Shown: positions 1-7,328, counted from the first letter of the stretch. The stretch: 14,328 nt of DNA from CAZADH01 sp964483805 (GCA_964483805.1 CAZADH010000149.1:1-14328), one strand, 5' to 3'. Numbers and translations: made by a program. Notes: generated from the letters alone by a model not told the origin.

Positions 1-1
1 G

Positions 2-154
2 GCCGATCTGCCCGATCTCGTCGGGGCCTCGGCGCGAGCCACCGAAGAGAACCTGCGCCGGTGGTTTGCCGAACGCGCCAACCCCGGGCCGCTTGCCGAC
101 GACAGCACGATCGTCGTGTTGCAGCGCCGGTCGGTCAACGCACTCCCAGGGTGA
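2..154 (+). CDS. PP2C-family protein phosphatase, C-terminal end (partial)
   Basis: Only the last 50 codons are in the window; the gene enters from the left edge in frame 2 and ends with TGA at 152-154. The translation ends ADDSTIVVLQRRSVNALPG. The Asp-Asp followed by a hydrophobic strand (DDSTIVVL) is typical of the last metal-binding motif and final beta strand of PP2C/SpoIIE phosphatases, which remove phosphate from serine or threonine of partner proteins. The preceding helix (residues around RATEENLRRWFAER) also fits the end of such a domain. The catalytic core is off the window, so the subfamily cannot be decided. The last 20 bp overlap the 3' end of dprA on the opposite strand, so the two transcripts would be complementary at their ends. 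Family call is moderate; that this is coding is fairly sure. Confidence 0.6.
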   Translation, partial: ADLPDLVGASARATEENLRRWFAERANPGPLADDSTIVVLQRRSVNALPG

Positions 155-977
155 GCGGTTCGGCGCCGCCTGCGAGTTCTGCGCGGTTGCCGAACCAGGT
201 GGGGGGACAGGGATCGGGGGGCGCGCAGACGAGGAGCCGCCGGCCGAGTCGTCGGGCATGGCGGGCGGTAATACGCGCGCCGCTGCGCTGCGCCGCCTGC
301 ACCACGACCACGGTGTGGGCCAGAGCGGCGATGATGCGGTTGCGCGTCGGAAAGAACCCGCGTTGCGGGCCAGTGCCCGGCAGCAGTTCGCTGACGATGG
401 CACCGCCGCCGGCGACGATTTCGGCGAAGAGCGCGGCATGCGCCGGTGGATAGGCCACGTCGACGCCGGTGCCCAGAACGGCGACGGTGGGAACGCCAAG
501 AGTGAGCGCAGTGCGGTGGGCGGACGCATCGACCCCGAGGGCGCCGCCGCTGACGATGGCCGCCCCGGTGCGGGCAAACTGCGCGGTGGCTTGGCTGGCC
601 AGAGCGGCCCCGCACGGGTCGGGGCGGCGCGTACCGACAATGGCGACGCCAGGCAATGCGGGCAGGGTGCCGCGAATGAACAGCACCGGCGGTGGTTCGC
701 TCAGCGCCAGCAACGCCGCCGGATATCCGGGCTGCCCGAGGTGGACGGCGCAGCCACCAGCATGGAGCCAGGCGCGCGCGTCGCGGAAAGCGTCGGGGGG
801 TGTGTATTTACGTCGGGATACGTGCAGCAGCGGCGCCCGACGGCGCGCCAGTTCGTGGCGCCAGTGCGCCAGCGCCGTCGGCGCGTCGCCGAACCGGTCG
901 AGCAGGTCGCGAAAGCCGCGGGCGCCGACGCCCGGCAGGCGGCTCAGTTCGATGGCGGCCCAGATCGGGTCTGACAC
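135..977 (-). CDS. dprA: DNA-processing protein DprA (short form)
   Basis: DprA/Smf proteins bind incoming single-stranded DNA and load RecA in natural transformation; many non-competent bacteria also keep one. The 280-residue product shows the Rossmann-like DprA domain: VGTRRP at 114-119, SGGALGVDASAH at 143-154, GTGVDVAYPPAH at 169-180, FFPTRNRIIAAL at 208-219 and SGARITARHA at 232-241. An N-terminal helix-hairpin-helix-like segment (LSRLPGVGARGFRDLL, 11-26) is present. The start is GTG at 975-977, preceded 6 nt upstream by AAGGAGGT, a full match to the anti-Shine-Dalgarno. At 280 residues it lacks the C-terminal winged helix found in longer (about 360-residue) homologues. It lies 148 bp downstream of the receiver-phosphatase gene, behind a terminator-like hairpin, so it probably has its own promoter. 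Its 3' end overlaps the left-edge PP2C gene by 20 bp. Confidence 0.9.
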   Translation of the reverse strand: MSDPIWAAIELSRLPGVGARGFRDLLDRFGDAPTALAHWRHELARRRAPLLHVSRRKYTPPDAFRDARAWLHAGGCAVHLGQPGYPAALLALSEPPPVLFIRGTLPALPGVAIVGTRRPDPCGAALASQATAQFARTGAAIVSGGALGVDASAHRTALTLGVPTVAVLGTGVDVAYPPAHAALFAEIVAGGGAIVSELLPGTGPQRGFFPTRNRIIAALAHTVVVVQAAQRSGARITARHARRLGRRLLVCAPPDPCPPTWFGNRAELAGGAEPLTLGVR

Positions 978-1057
978 GGTCTGACCTCCTTGTGACCCGC
1001 AAACACCTACACGCGCGCACAGATCGCCGGTGTGGCCCCGCGATTGCGCCGGCGTGG

Positions 1058-1085
1058 AAAATACAATGTATTGTTGGCTTGTCTC
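1058..1085 (-). promoter_or_regulatory. Candidate dprA promoter
   Basis: Read on the minus strand, GAGACA (1080-1085) and TATTTT (1058-1063) are 16 bp apart, each matching four of six sigma70 consensus bases. They lie in an AT-rich island within GC-rich DNA, about 70 bp upstream of the dprA ribosome binding site. The spacer contains the small dyad ATACA-A-TGTAT (1061-1071), which could be an operator. This is pattern matching only. Confidence 0.3.
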
Positions 1086-1105
1086 GGCGGCGGCGAAGAC
1101 ACGAA

Positions 1106-1123
1106 TGCCGGCGGACGCCGGCA
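1106..1123 (-). terminator. Terminator-like hairpin after the receiver-phosphatase gene
   Basis: TGCCGGC and GCCGGCA form a perfect 7-bp GC-rich stem with a 4-nt loop, 2 nt beyond the TGA stop at 1126-1128 of the upstream minus-strand gene. The T-tract after it is poor (ATTCGTGTCTTC), so termination may be weak or the hairpin may only protect the transcript end. Its place right after the stop is the main argument. Confidence 0.45.
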
Positions 1124-1125
1124 GA

Positions 1126-2358
1126 TCAACGCGGTGGCGCGATCTTGACCGCCAGGCACGACAGATCGTCGCTGAAGCTGTCGGTCTGCACGAAGTCGCG
1201 GTAGGTCGAGAGAATGCCCGCCAGCATCGGCGCCGGGGCCAGGGCGTGCGCGTCGGCCACCCCCGCGGCGATGCGGGCGGTCTCGAAGAACTCGCCCTGC
1301 GGATTGCGGCCGTCCATCAAGCCGTCGGAGTAGATCATGACAATGTCGCCGGGCGCCAGCTCGAGGACGTGTTCGGCGTAGGGTGTGCCAACTTCCTGGA
1401 TGCCCAACGGCGCGCTGGAGATCTCGAGTTCTTCGCAGGCATCGTTCGCGGCGACGTAATGCAGCAGCGGTGGATGCCCGCCGTTGACGATGGTGACGCG
1501 ACGGGTCGCGAGGTCAAAGCGGGCGTAACAGACGGTGATGAACGACCCCAGTTCGAGCAGGTGTGGACCCATATCGCGGTTGATCTGGTCGAGCACCTGG
1601 CCGGGCGCCGGGAGGGCGCCGCGCGCCGCCGCTGAGTTGAGCAGGCGGTTGAGCACGCGCGAGAAGCGACTCTTGGTGCCGGCGCCGATCAGCGCCGCCT
1701 GGATGCCCTTGCCCATCACATCGCCGATGAAGACGTCGAAACAGGTGGGTGAATACTGGAAGAAATCAATGAAATCGCCGTCGACCTGTCGCGACGGCGT
1801 CATGATGACGGCGACCTCGGCACCCTGCAGATCGGCAGGCGGCGTCTCGAGGAGCAACTTACGTTGTATTTCACTCGCCACCTGCACCTCGTGCTCGCGC
1901 GCTTCGCGCTCGAGACGGCGGTTCTCTTTCTCGACCTGAATCAAATGATACTGGGCAACTCCGGCTTCGAGGGCCTTGATCAACTGGTCTTGCGGGCAGG
2001 GCTTGGTGAGAAAACGAAAGATGTTGCCCTCATTGACCGCCTTGGTGGCGATGTGAAAATCACCCTCGCCGGTGAGCATCATCCGCACCGTCTCGGGCGC
2101 CAGTTCCCAGGCCTTGGCCAGGAACTTGATGCCGTCCATGCGCGGCATGTTGAAGTCGGAGACGATGACCGCGAACGGACCCTGCTTCTCGAGAGCCTCG
2201 AGCCCGGCCGCGCCGCTGTTGGCGGTGACGAGGTCCCATTGACGACGCAGGATGCGCCCGTACGAATCGAGGATGTTCTCTTCGTCATCGACGAGCAGCA
2301 CCCGGTGTCGGTTGCCGCCGGTGGTGTGGTCTCTCGTGGGGTTTTCAGGGTTGGTCAT
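1126..2358 (-). CDS. Response regulator: receiver domain fused to SpoIIE/PP2C phosphatase
   Basis: The 410-residue protein starts with a canonical receiver (about 18-137): acidic pair D24/D25, phospho-acceptor D68 in VSDFNMPRMDG, T96 in LTGEGD and K119 in LTKPC. A helical linker rich in Glu and Arg (about 138-170, likely coiled coil) leads to a SpoIIE/PP2C domain. Its metal-binding positions are kept: VDGDFIDFF (D195), GDVMGKG (D213), YSDGLMDG and the terminal DDLSCL. The family dephosphorylates serine or threonine in anti-anti-sigma or similar STAS partners, so a phosphorelay input probably controls a partner-switching output. No STAS or anti-sigma gene is in the window. The ATG at 2356-2358 overlaps the TGA of the HDOD gene as ATGA, implying translational coupling; an in-frame extension to 2592 inside the HDOD gene is rejected. 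The histidine kinase upstream is the obvious candidate phosphodonor. Confidence 0.92.
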   Translation of the reverse strand: MTNPENPTRDHTTGGNRHRVLLVDDEENILDSYGRILRRQWDLVTANSGAAGLEALEKQGPFAVIVSDFNMPRMDGIKFLAKAWELAPETVRMMLTGEGDFHIATKAVNEGNIFRFLTKPCPQDQLIKALEAGVAQYHLIQVEKENRRLEREAREHEVQVASEIQRKLLLETPPADLQGAEVAVIMTPSRQVDGDFIDFFQYSPTCFDVFIGDVMGKGIQAALIGAGTKSRFSRVLNRLLNSAAARGALPAPGQVLDQINRDMGPHLLELGSFITVCYARFDLATRRVTIVNGGHPPLLHYVAANDACEELEISSAPLGIQEVGTPYAEHVLELAPGDIVMIYSDGLMDGRNPQGEFFETARIAAGVADAHALAPAPMLAGILSTYRDFVQTDSFSDDLSCLAVKIAPPR

Positions 2359-3557
2359 CGTTTCACCCGCTCGATCGTGGTCTTGGCCACCTGTTGCCAC
2401 TGCGCCAGCTTGCGGCCGGCGCCGATTCTGGAAAGATACTCGGCATCGACAGCCGGCGCCTCGTTGCCCTTGGCGTTCAACACCGCATTGGCCACGTGCA
2501 CCGCGGTGACGGGGGAGAACTCGGTCTGGGTCAGCAATTGCGGTCGTTGGTGACAGGCGACGGCCTGGACGATCACGTCGGGCAGCCCCCACAACCCAAG
2601 AAGATAGGCGCCGATTTCGGCGTGCGAGGTGTTGAACTCGGCGTACTCCGCATCGGCAAAGGTCGTGCCATCAGACATACGTTGTATGACGGCGTTGACG
2701 TAGCGACGTTCGTCGAGGATCAACAACTTGCCCAGGTCGTGCAACATGCCGGCCAGCATGGCGTCCTCCTGCATGCGCCGGTCGCCGCCCTCGTGCTTGA
2801 CCAGATCGCGGGCGACGGTGGCGCACAGCGAACTGTGCGCCCACAGGTCGTCGAGCGACAGTCCCGGGATTGGCGAGTCGGGCGCCGCAAAGAACAACTT
2901 AACATAGAGCACCAGCGACTTGATGGTGTTCAGGCCGAGCAGGACCGCCGCTTCCTGGGGGCGGGTGATCTTGCGCGGCAGGCCGAAGAAGGCCGAATTG
3001 ACCAGATGCAGCACCCGTGTCGTCATCGACACGTCTTTGGCGACGATGTCGCCGATCGCTTCGAGCGACGTGTCGGGGTCTTCGATGGCCGCGATCAGTT
3101 CGTGGTAGAGCGGCGGCAGACTCGGCAGATACGGCAACCCGGTGACGATTTTTTGCAGTTCGGGGTTCTTGAGCAGGGTGCGCAGTTCGATCGCCTGCTC
3201 GATGCGCGTCAACAGTGCGTCGCCTTTGCACGGCTTGACGAGGAACTGGTGGGCGGCCTGAGTCGAGCGCAGGATGCCTTGCGACTCGCCGTCGGTCTCG
3301 CTCGACAAGACGATGCGGATGATCTGGGGCCAGTGCTTCTGCACGTAGGCCACCAGTTCGCTGCCGTCCTGTGATTTGACGCCGATCTCGGAGATGACCG
3401 CGTGAATGCCGTTGCGTTGCAGGGCGACCGTGGCCTCGACGCCGCTCGCAGCGTAGAACGGCACCCAGTTCGGGCGCAGCGACCGCATCATGCGCCGGTG
3501 GCCATCGAGGACATTGGGCTCGGGGTCGACGAATAAGACGACGGGACGGTCGGTCAT
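2355..3557 (-). CDS. HDOD-domain protein with degenerate N-terminal receiver
   Basis: This 400-residue protein has an N-terminal receiver (about 5-125) and a C-terminal HDOD domain (about 140-345), a regulatory relative of HD phosphohydrolases found in signalling proteins. HDOD features include YLPSLPPLYHELI near 143, NSAFFGLPRKI, LLGLNTIKSLVL and an intact HD pair in MLHDLGKLLI. In the receiver, K108 (LVKPC) and S85/S86 are kept and the acidic pocket is D11-P12-E13. The phospho-acceptor position is Glu: ISEIGVKSQDG, E57, codon GAG at 3387-3389. The protein is therefore unlikely to be switched by normal aspartyl phosphorylation and may mimic the phosphorylated state. ATG at 3555-3557 is chosen because the receiver begins at once after it; the GGAG at 3569-3572 is rather far (11 nt). 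It is the first gene of a two-gene operon with the receiver-phosphatase (4-bp overlap). The HDOD output is unknown; HDOD proteins can act as scaffolds rather than enzymes. Confidence 0.9.
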   Translation of the reverse strand: MTDRPVVLFVDPEPNVLDGHRRMMRSLRPNWVPFYAASGVEATVALQRNGIHAVISEIGVKSQDGSELVAYVQKHWPQIIRIVLSSETDGESQGILRSTQAAHQFLVKPCKGDALLTRIEQAIELRTLLKNPELQKIVTGLPYLPSLPPLYHELIAAIEDPDTSLEAIGDIVAKDVSMTTRVLHLVNSAFFGLPRKITRPQEAAVLLGLNTIKSLVLYVKLFFAAPDSPIPGLSLDDLWAHSSLCATVARDLVKHEGGDRRMQEDAMLAGMLHDLGKLLILDERRYVNAVIQRMSDGTTFADAEYAEFNTSHAEIGAYLLGLWGLPDVIVQAVACHQRPQLLTQTEFSPVTAVHVANAVLNAKGNEAPAVDAEYLSRIGAGRKLAQWQQVAKTTIERVKR

Positions 3558-3570
3558 GGGTGGCGTTGCT

Positions 3571-3602
3571 CCGTCAATACAATATAAGTATATATCGCGA
3601 TG
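3571..3602 (-). promoter_or_regulatory. AT-rich promoter region of the HDOD-phosphatase operon
   Basis: A run of about 22 A/T-rich bases (3576-3595) interrupts GC-rich DNA just upstream of the HDOD start. On the minus strand it reads GATATATACTTATATTG, containing -10-like hexamers (TATACT, TATATT). I see no convincing -35 in the GC-rich DNA behind it, so the element may be activator dependent or use another sigma factor. Confidence 0.35.
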
Positions 3603-3622
3603 CGACGGTGGCTCGCCGTCGC
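3602..3622 (-). terminator. Hairpin between the kinase gene and the HDOD promoter
   Basis: GCGACGG (3602-3608) pairs with CCGTCGC (3616-3622) around a 7-nt loop, followed on the minus strand by AT-rich DNA. A second small hairpin, GAAAAG/CTTTTC, lies at 3628-3644. Both are downstream of the kinase stop at 3736 and could end its transcript before the HDOD promoter. No clean T-tract is present. Confidence 0.35.
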
Positions 3623-3735
3623 GGGCAGAAAAGCGCTTCTTTTCGTCACTTGTGCCGGGTCGCACAACCCAGGCCGTGGGGCAGGCTCAAAACAACGAGG
3701 AGGGTGCACCGTACCAACTTCGCGAGGTGGGTAAA

Positions 3736-4623
3736 TCATGGCGCGTCGGCCTTGCGGGGTTCGGTTGGCCTGACCGGAAGTCGCACCGTGAAAGTTGTGC
3801 CCTGGCCGGGTTCGGTGGTGAAAGAAATCGCGCCCTGGTGCTTGCGCGTGACGATGTCGTGGATCAGAGTCAGCCCCTGGCCGGTACCCTGCCCGGCGCC
3901 CTTGGTGGTGAAAAACGGTTTGAAGATCTTGTCGTGGTTCTCGGGGGCGATGCCGGTGCCGTCGTCGGTCACGCGGATCTCGACACCGTCGCCGACGGCG
4001 CGGGTCGACACGGTGATGGTGCCGCGGTCATAGATGCCGGCCTCGATCTTGGCCTTGATCGCGTGCGCGGCGTTGACGATCAGGTTCAGGAACACCTGGT
4101 TGAGCGCATCGCGGGAACACCAGACCATCGGCAGATCGTCGGCAAGGTCGAGCTTGAGATCTGCGGGCCGCTTCCATTCGTGGCGGCAGATGGTCACCGT
4201 CGCGGTCAGGCCGCGATTGATGTCGGCCATCGCATACTCGGCCGGGCTGGGGTGGGCGAAATCTTTGAGGGCCAGGACGATCTTGGTGACGTGGTCGGTG
4301 CCTTCGAGCGACTGGTCGAGGGCGCGACGGATCTCGTCTTCGAGGTAGGCCGGGTCGACGCGCTGTTCCTCCTGCTCGATCTCGGTGAGCGCACCCGACG
4401 GCAATGGCTTGCCGGCACGCAATGTTGCCAGGGCGCCGCGATACCGTTGTTGAAGCGCGATCAGATCGGCAAATGCGCCTGTGAGAAACGTGAGATGGTT
4501 GTCGAGATAGTGCATCGGCGTGTTGATCTCGTGGGTGATGCCGGCCGAGAGTCGGCCGATCGACTCGAGTTTGCGGGCCTGCGTGGTCTCTTGTTCGCTG
4601 GGACTGCGCGGAGTCTCGGTCAT
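3736..4623 (-). CDS. Soluble sensor-less histidine kinase
   Basis: The 295-residue protein is a HisKA plus HATPase_c kinase core with no signal peptide, membrane segment or recognisable sensor domain. The H-box is LSAGITHEINTPMHYL with the phospho-accepting H31; a helical, Glu-rich stretch (about 55-115) follows. The ATPase part has the N-box NQVFLNLIVNAAHAI (N180, N184), a G1 box DDGTGIAP, an F-box IFKPFFTTK and a G2 box GTGQGL. It should autophosphorylate on H31 and pass phosphate to a receiver. It needs another protein to bring the signal, or it senses a cytoplasmic state. ATG at 4621-4623 has GAGG 4 nt upstream. It lies 178 bp upstream of the HDOD/receiver-phosphatase operon, whose receiver with an intact Asp (D68) is the natural target; the HDOD receiver with Glu is not. 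Pairing is inferred from position. Confidence 0.93.
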   Translation of the reverse strand: MTETPRSPSEQETTQARKLESIGRLSAGITHEINTPMHYLDNHLTFLTGAFADLIALQQRYRGALATLRAGKPLPSGALTEIEQEEQRVDPAYLEDEIRRALDQSLEGTDHVTKIVLALKDFAHPSPAEYAMADINRGLTATVTICRHEWKRPADLKLDLADDLPMVWCSRDALNQVFLNLIVNAAHAIKAKIEAGIYDRGTITVSTRAVGDGVEIRVTDDGTGIAPENHDKIFKPFFTTKGAGQGTGQGLTLIHDIVTRKHQGAISFTTEPGQGTTFTVRLPVRPTEPRKADAP

Positions 4624-4763
4624 GGTGCCTCATCTAATCACAAATCAGGTCGGGGCGCAAAACGTTGGCGTGAGTTCGGGCGTGATGGTCGACTCTGTTT
4701 TCAGTTCGTTCGGGTCTCATCTCATACATCCACGCCGGCGACGACGGCGGGAAAAAAAGTTGG

Positions 4764-4837
4764 GGGTTTCGGGGACGTACAGGTTTCGGGGACGTACGAC
4801 TCAACTCGGAGAGTTAAGTCGTACGTCCCCGAAACCC
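4764..4837. repeat. REP-like hairpin with duplicated left arm
   Basis: A 25-bp stem (4782-4806 with 4812-4836, one mismatch that still allows G-U pairing on one strand) encloses a 5-nt loop CGGAG. The arm begins GGTTTCGGGGACGTACGACT. A second copy of the outer 17 bases lies directly before the left arm at 4764-4780 and is also perfectly complementary to 4821-4837, so two mutually exclusive hairpins can form. The arms resemble palindromic repeats that I recall as dispersed in varied bacteria and linked with RAYT (Y1) transposases; no such transposase is in the window. On the minus strand, downstream of the lipoprotein gene, the alternative stem is followed after 5 nt by seven T (4752-4758), so it may serve as that gene's terminator. 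Confidence 0.75.
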
Positions 4838-4861
4838 ACCTCGCCCATCGTGGGCGGGCGG
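4835..4861. repeat. 27-bp palindromic intergenic repeat, copy 1
   Basis: CCCAC, two bases, then CGCCCATCGTGGGCGGGCGG. It contains the inverted repeat CGCCCA/TGGGCG (4842-4856). It matches a second intergenic copy at 9890-9916 at 24 of 27 positions. It abuts the lipoprotein stop codon and overlaps the outer end of the larger hairpin by 3 bp. Confidence 0.6.
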
Positions 4862-4862
4862 C

Positions 4863-7328
4863 TCAGTTGAGATTTTGTCTTTTCACGTACTGGGCGGGAG
4901 TGGTTCCGGAGGATCCGATGTACATCCAGGCCACACCATTGGCGTGATCGACCGTGCCGTAGACGCCGCCGCCACCGTCGCTGGTGGTCGTCTGGCTGAG
5001 TTCCTGCCATGCGGCACCGTCGTACTTGATAATGCGTGAATCACGCGTGAACACCACGGGTTGATCGCCAAAGATGCCGAGGTCGAAGTAACCGACGACT
5101 CCTTGAGTAACCAGCGCATTGGCGTCAGTCGTCGGGTTGCCTAGCGCGGTCCAGGCATTGCCGGCCGGAGTTTTGCGGAAGACCAGGATCTTGTTGGCCG
5201 AGTCTTTGCACGCCGCCACGACGTAGCCGTTGCGCGCGGCGACATAGTGACACGCTCCCCAGTCCTGGGAACTGGTGATGTTGGCATCGCCGACCTGCGA
5301 CCAGACGGTCCCGTTCCAGGAAGACACACCGAGGTAGGTGGTGCCGCCGGCTGACCGGTAGTGGCTGACATACACTGTATTGCCATCGATGTACATTGTC
5401 GACGCATAGAGTTCCGGCGGGTTGATGTCTTGCCAGGTCCCGCCCGTCAGGCGATAGATGGTCCGCGCACTGTTGGTCTTCAGGGTCGCGATGTAAACGG
5501 TGCCGTCAGTACTGACGCCAATCTGTGGGGTGCTGCCCGATCCGCCGGTCTTCGCGAGTGGGTTGCCGAATCCCTGGTTGCCAAGATTGGTCCACTGGGT
5601 GCCGTCCCACTTCGTGCAGTAGGTTCCGGTCATGCCGGCCGTCGTGGACTCGATGACGTAATAGACATTCTGGTTGTTCTGATTGTCGACGGCGATCGCG
5701 GCGCCGTAGTCGGTGGTCACGTTCGGCATGCCTGTGGTCGGCAGTGCTTGCCAGTCGGTCCCGTTCCAGTATTTGACGGTGGTTCCATCGAGCACGTAGC
5801 AGTTGCCCGTCGTGGTGTTGTACGCGATGCGCCGGCCATAACGGGTCGGGTCGGTGTGGCCGGGCTTGCCCTCGAACAGGTCCATTTTCCATTTCGCATA
5901 GAGGGTCTTGTTGCTGGTCGTGCCCGTCGGGAATCCGGTCACCGCGGTACCCGTGAACTGGTCGTTGTCGTACCAACCGACAAAGGCCCAGGCATCGTTG
6001 GTTGCGGATGCGAGCGTGAGCGGAAGATTATCGCTGGTATAGGAGGTCGGATTCGTGGCTCTGGAACCTCCCTGCAGGTTGCTGTAGGTTATGCTGTAGG
6101 TCGGGTTGACCGTCCATTTGGCATACAATGTAATGTTGCTGCTGCCCATCAGGAAGGTCGAACCGGTGGCGCGGTCGGTGCCGCTGCCGTCGGCCGCGGT
6201 GTTCCAGCCGGCGAAGGTGTGGCCGGTCTTCACCAGGTTGCCGGTGTTACCCAGCACGGTGACGGTGGCCCCGGTTTCGTAGGTGCCGCTGTCGGTGGGC
6301 ACCGTGCCGCCGGTGTTGCCGTTGCCGTTGTAGGTCACGGTGAAGGTGTCGGTGGCGATCACGTAGAGCGGCAACGAAGCTGTGGCCATCTTGCCGGCCG
6401 TCGTCGCGATGCGGATGGTGACGGTCGCCAGACCGCGGGTGGTCGGGGCGGTCCAGGTGCGTGTGCGCCGGTCGCCGTCGACCGTGGACGTGTTGCCGAG
6501 TGTGCCGCGCGTGGCCGACCAGGTGAGTGCCGTTTCAGGGGAATCTGCCGGATAGACCACTGCAGTGATCGACAACTGCTCGTTGGCAGTGGCGCTGGTT
6601 CGATTCTGCCCGTCCTTCGAGGCGAGCAGAGTAACCTTCGGCGGAGCCGACGCGGTCAGTCCGCTCTGTGGGATGGTCAGGGCAACTTCGAGGGGTGTTC
6701 CGGATGACACGAACGACACCGGCGCCGAGAACTCCTGAGGAAGTCCGCGGTTTACCACAATACTGTTGATCGCATCGAACCCGGTGAATGTCGGCAGCGG
6801 CGGCGTCTCGAAACGCCCACCGTCGCGCACGAAGAACGGTTCTCCCCACAGGTAGACAACGGTGCCGCTGGCCAGGGGTTGTCCGTTCTCGTCCGTCAGC
6901 ACGCCGCGGACGATGTTGGTCGCATGGCGCAAGCCGAGGTCGACCTGAGTTACCCCCTCCTGGGCAAGGGTCGCTGCAGGCGAACGCATCTTGAACGTTG
7001 CGGTTGCCTGACTCGATTTGCCGACGACGTGAAAAACGCCAGCCGGCACGCCGACAATCTCGTAAACCCCGGAGGCATTGGTGGGTGAGCGCAAGTCGGG
7101 TCGTTCTTCGAGCCAGACCTCGGCGTTGGCGATTGGAGCCGCAACCGCTCGCAGCGCCCCGCCTCCATTATCGATTGAGACCGTGCCGCGCAGAATGCCG
7201 ATGCCCGGTCGCAGAATCTCGGCATCGGCGCCGAAATTGCCGTAGGCGTCGTTGCGGCAGGCCGTGGTGGTGACGACGAGTGCCAGAAGCAGCACGAGCG
7301 CGAAGACTACCCCGAAGAATCGTTTCAT
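4863..7328 (-). CDS. Large mosaic surface lipoprotein with InlB-type repeats
   Basis: The 821-residue product begins with a lipoprotein-like signal peptide (KR, then a Leu/Val-rich core) and a probable lipidated Cys24 in VVTTTAC; the lipobox is imperfect, with Thr where Leu is usual. A carboxypeptidase-regulatory-like beta domain follows (about 45-135, IANAEVW...SGVYEIVGVPAGVFHV), then a second similar strand set (about 138-220) and an Ig-like domain (about 230-323). Next come two Listeria-Bacteroides/InlB B-type repeats (about 328-405 and 409-480), each ending in LYAKW and containing FAGW or FVGW. The C-terminal 340 residues repeat short 'WNGTxW' and 'KYDGAAW' motifs and look like a beta propeller. 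It is probably an envelope-anchored, extracellular adhesion or binding protein; the ligand is unknown. ATG at 7326-7328 has GGAGG (7339-7343) 10 nt upstream. The gene is alone, divergent from rrf2, with repeat hairpins just past its stop. Confidence 0.88.
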   Translation of the reverse strand: MKRFFGVVFALVLLLALVVTTTACRNDAYGNFGADAEILRPGIGILRGTVSIDNGGGALRAVAAPIANAEVWLEERPDLRSPTNASGVYEIVGVPAGVFHVVGKSSQATATFKMRSPAATLAQEGVTQVDLGLRHATNIVRGVLTDENGQPLASGTVVYLWGEPFFVRDGGRFETPPLPTFTGFDAINSIVVNRGLPQEFSAPVSFVSSGTPLEVALTIPQSGLTASAPPKVTLLASKDGQNRTSATANEQLSITAVVYPADSPETALTWSATRGTLGNTSTVDGDRRTRTWTAPTTRGLATVTIRIATTAGKMATASLPLYVIATDTFTVTYNGNGNTGGTVPTDSGTYETGATVTVLGNTGNLVKTGHTFAGWNTAADGSGTDRATGSTFLMGSSNITLYAKWTVNPTYSITYSNLQGGSRATNPTSYTSDNLPLTLASATNDAWAFVGWYDNDQFTGTAVTGFPTGTTSNKTLYAKWKMDLFEGKPGHTDPTRYGRRIAYNTTTGNCYVLDGTTVKYWNGTDWQALPTTGMPNVTTDYGAAIAVDNQNNQNVYYVIESTTAGMTGTYCTKWDGTQWTNLGNQGFGNPLAKTGGSGSTPQIGVSTDGTVYIATLKTNSARTIYRLTGGTWQDINPPELYASTMYIDGNTVYVSHYRSAGGTTYLGVSSWNGTVWSQVGDANITSSQDWGACHYVAARNGYVVAACKDSANKILVFRKTPAGNAWTALGNPTTDANALVTQGVVGYFDLGIFGDQPVVFTRDSRIIKYDGAAWQELSQTTTSDGGGGVYGTVDHANGVAWMYIGSSGTTPAQYVKRQNLN

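Noticed and set aside
2394..3374. A 326-codon plus-strand open frame opposite the HDOD gene
   Set aside because: Antisense shadow of a gene with clear receiver and HDOD domains.
3490..4947. A 485-codon plus-strand open frame opposite the kinase gene
   Set aside because: It spans the kinase, two intergenic regions and a repeat hairpin and shows no conserved motif.
5361..6707. A 448-codon plus-strand open frame inside the lipoprotein gene
   Set aside because: Low-complexity Gly/Arg/Val composition, no domain or ribosome site; the minus strand has a signal peptide and recognisable repeats.
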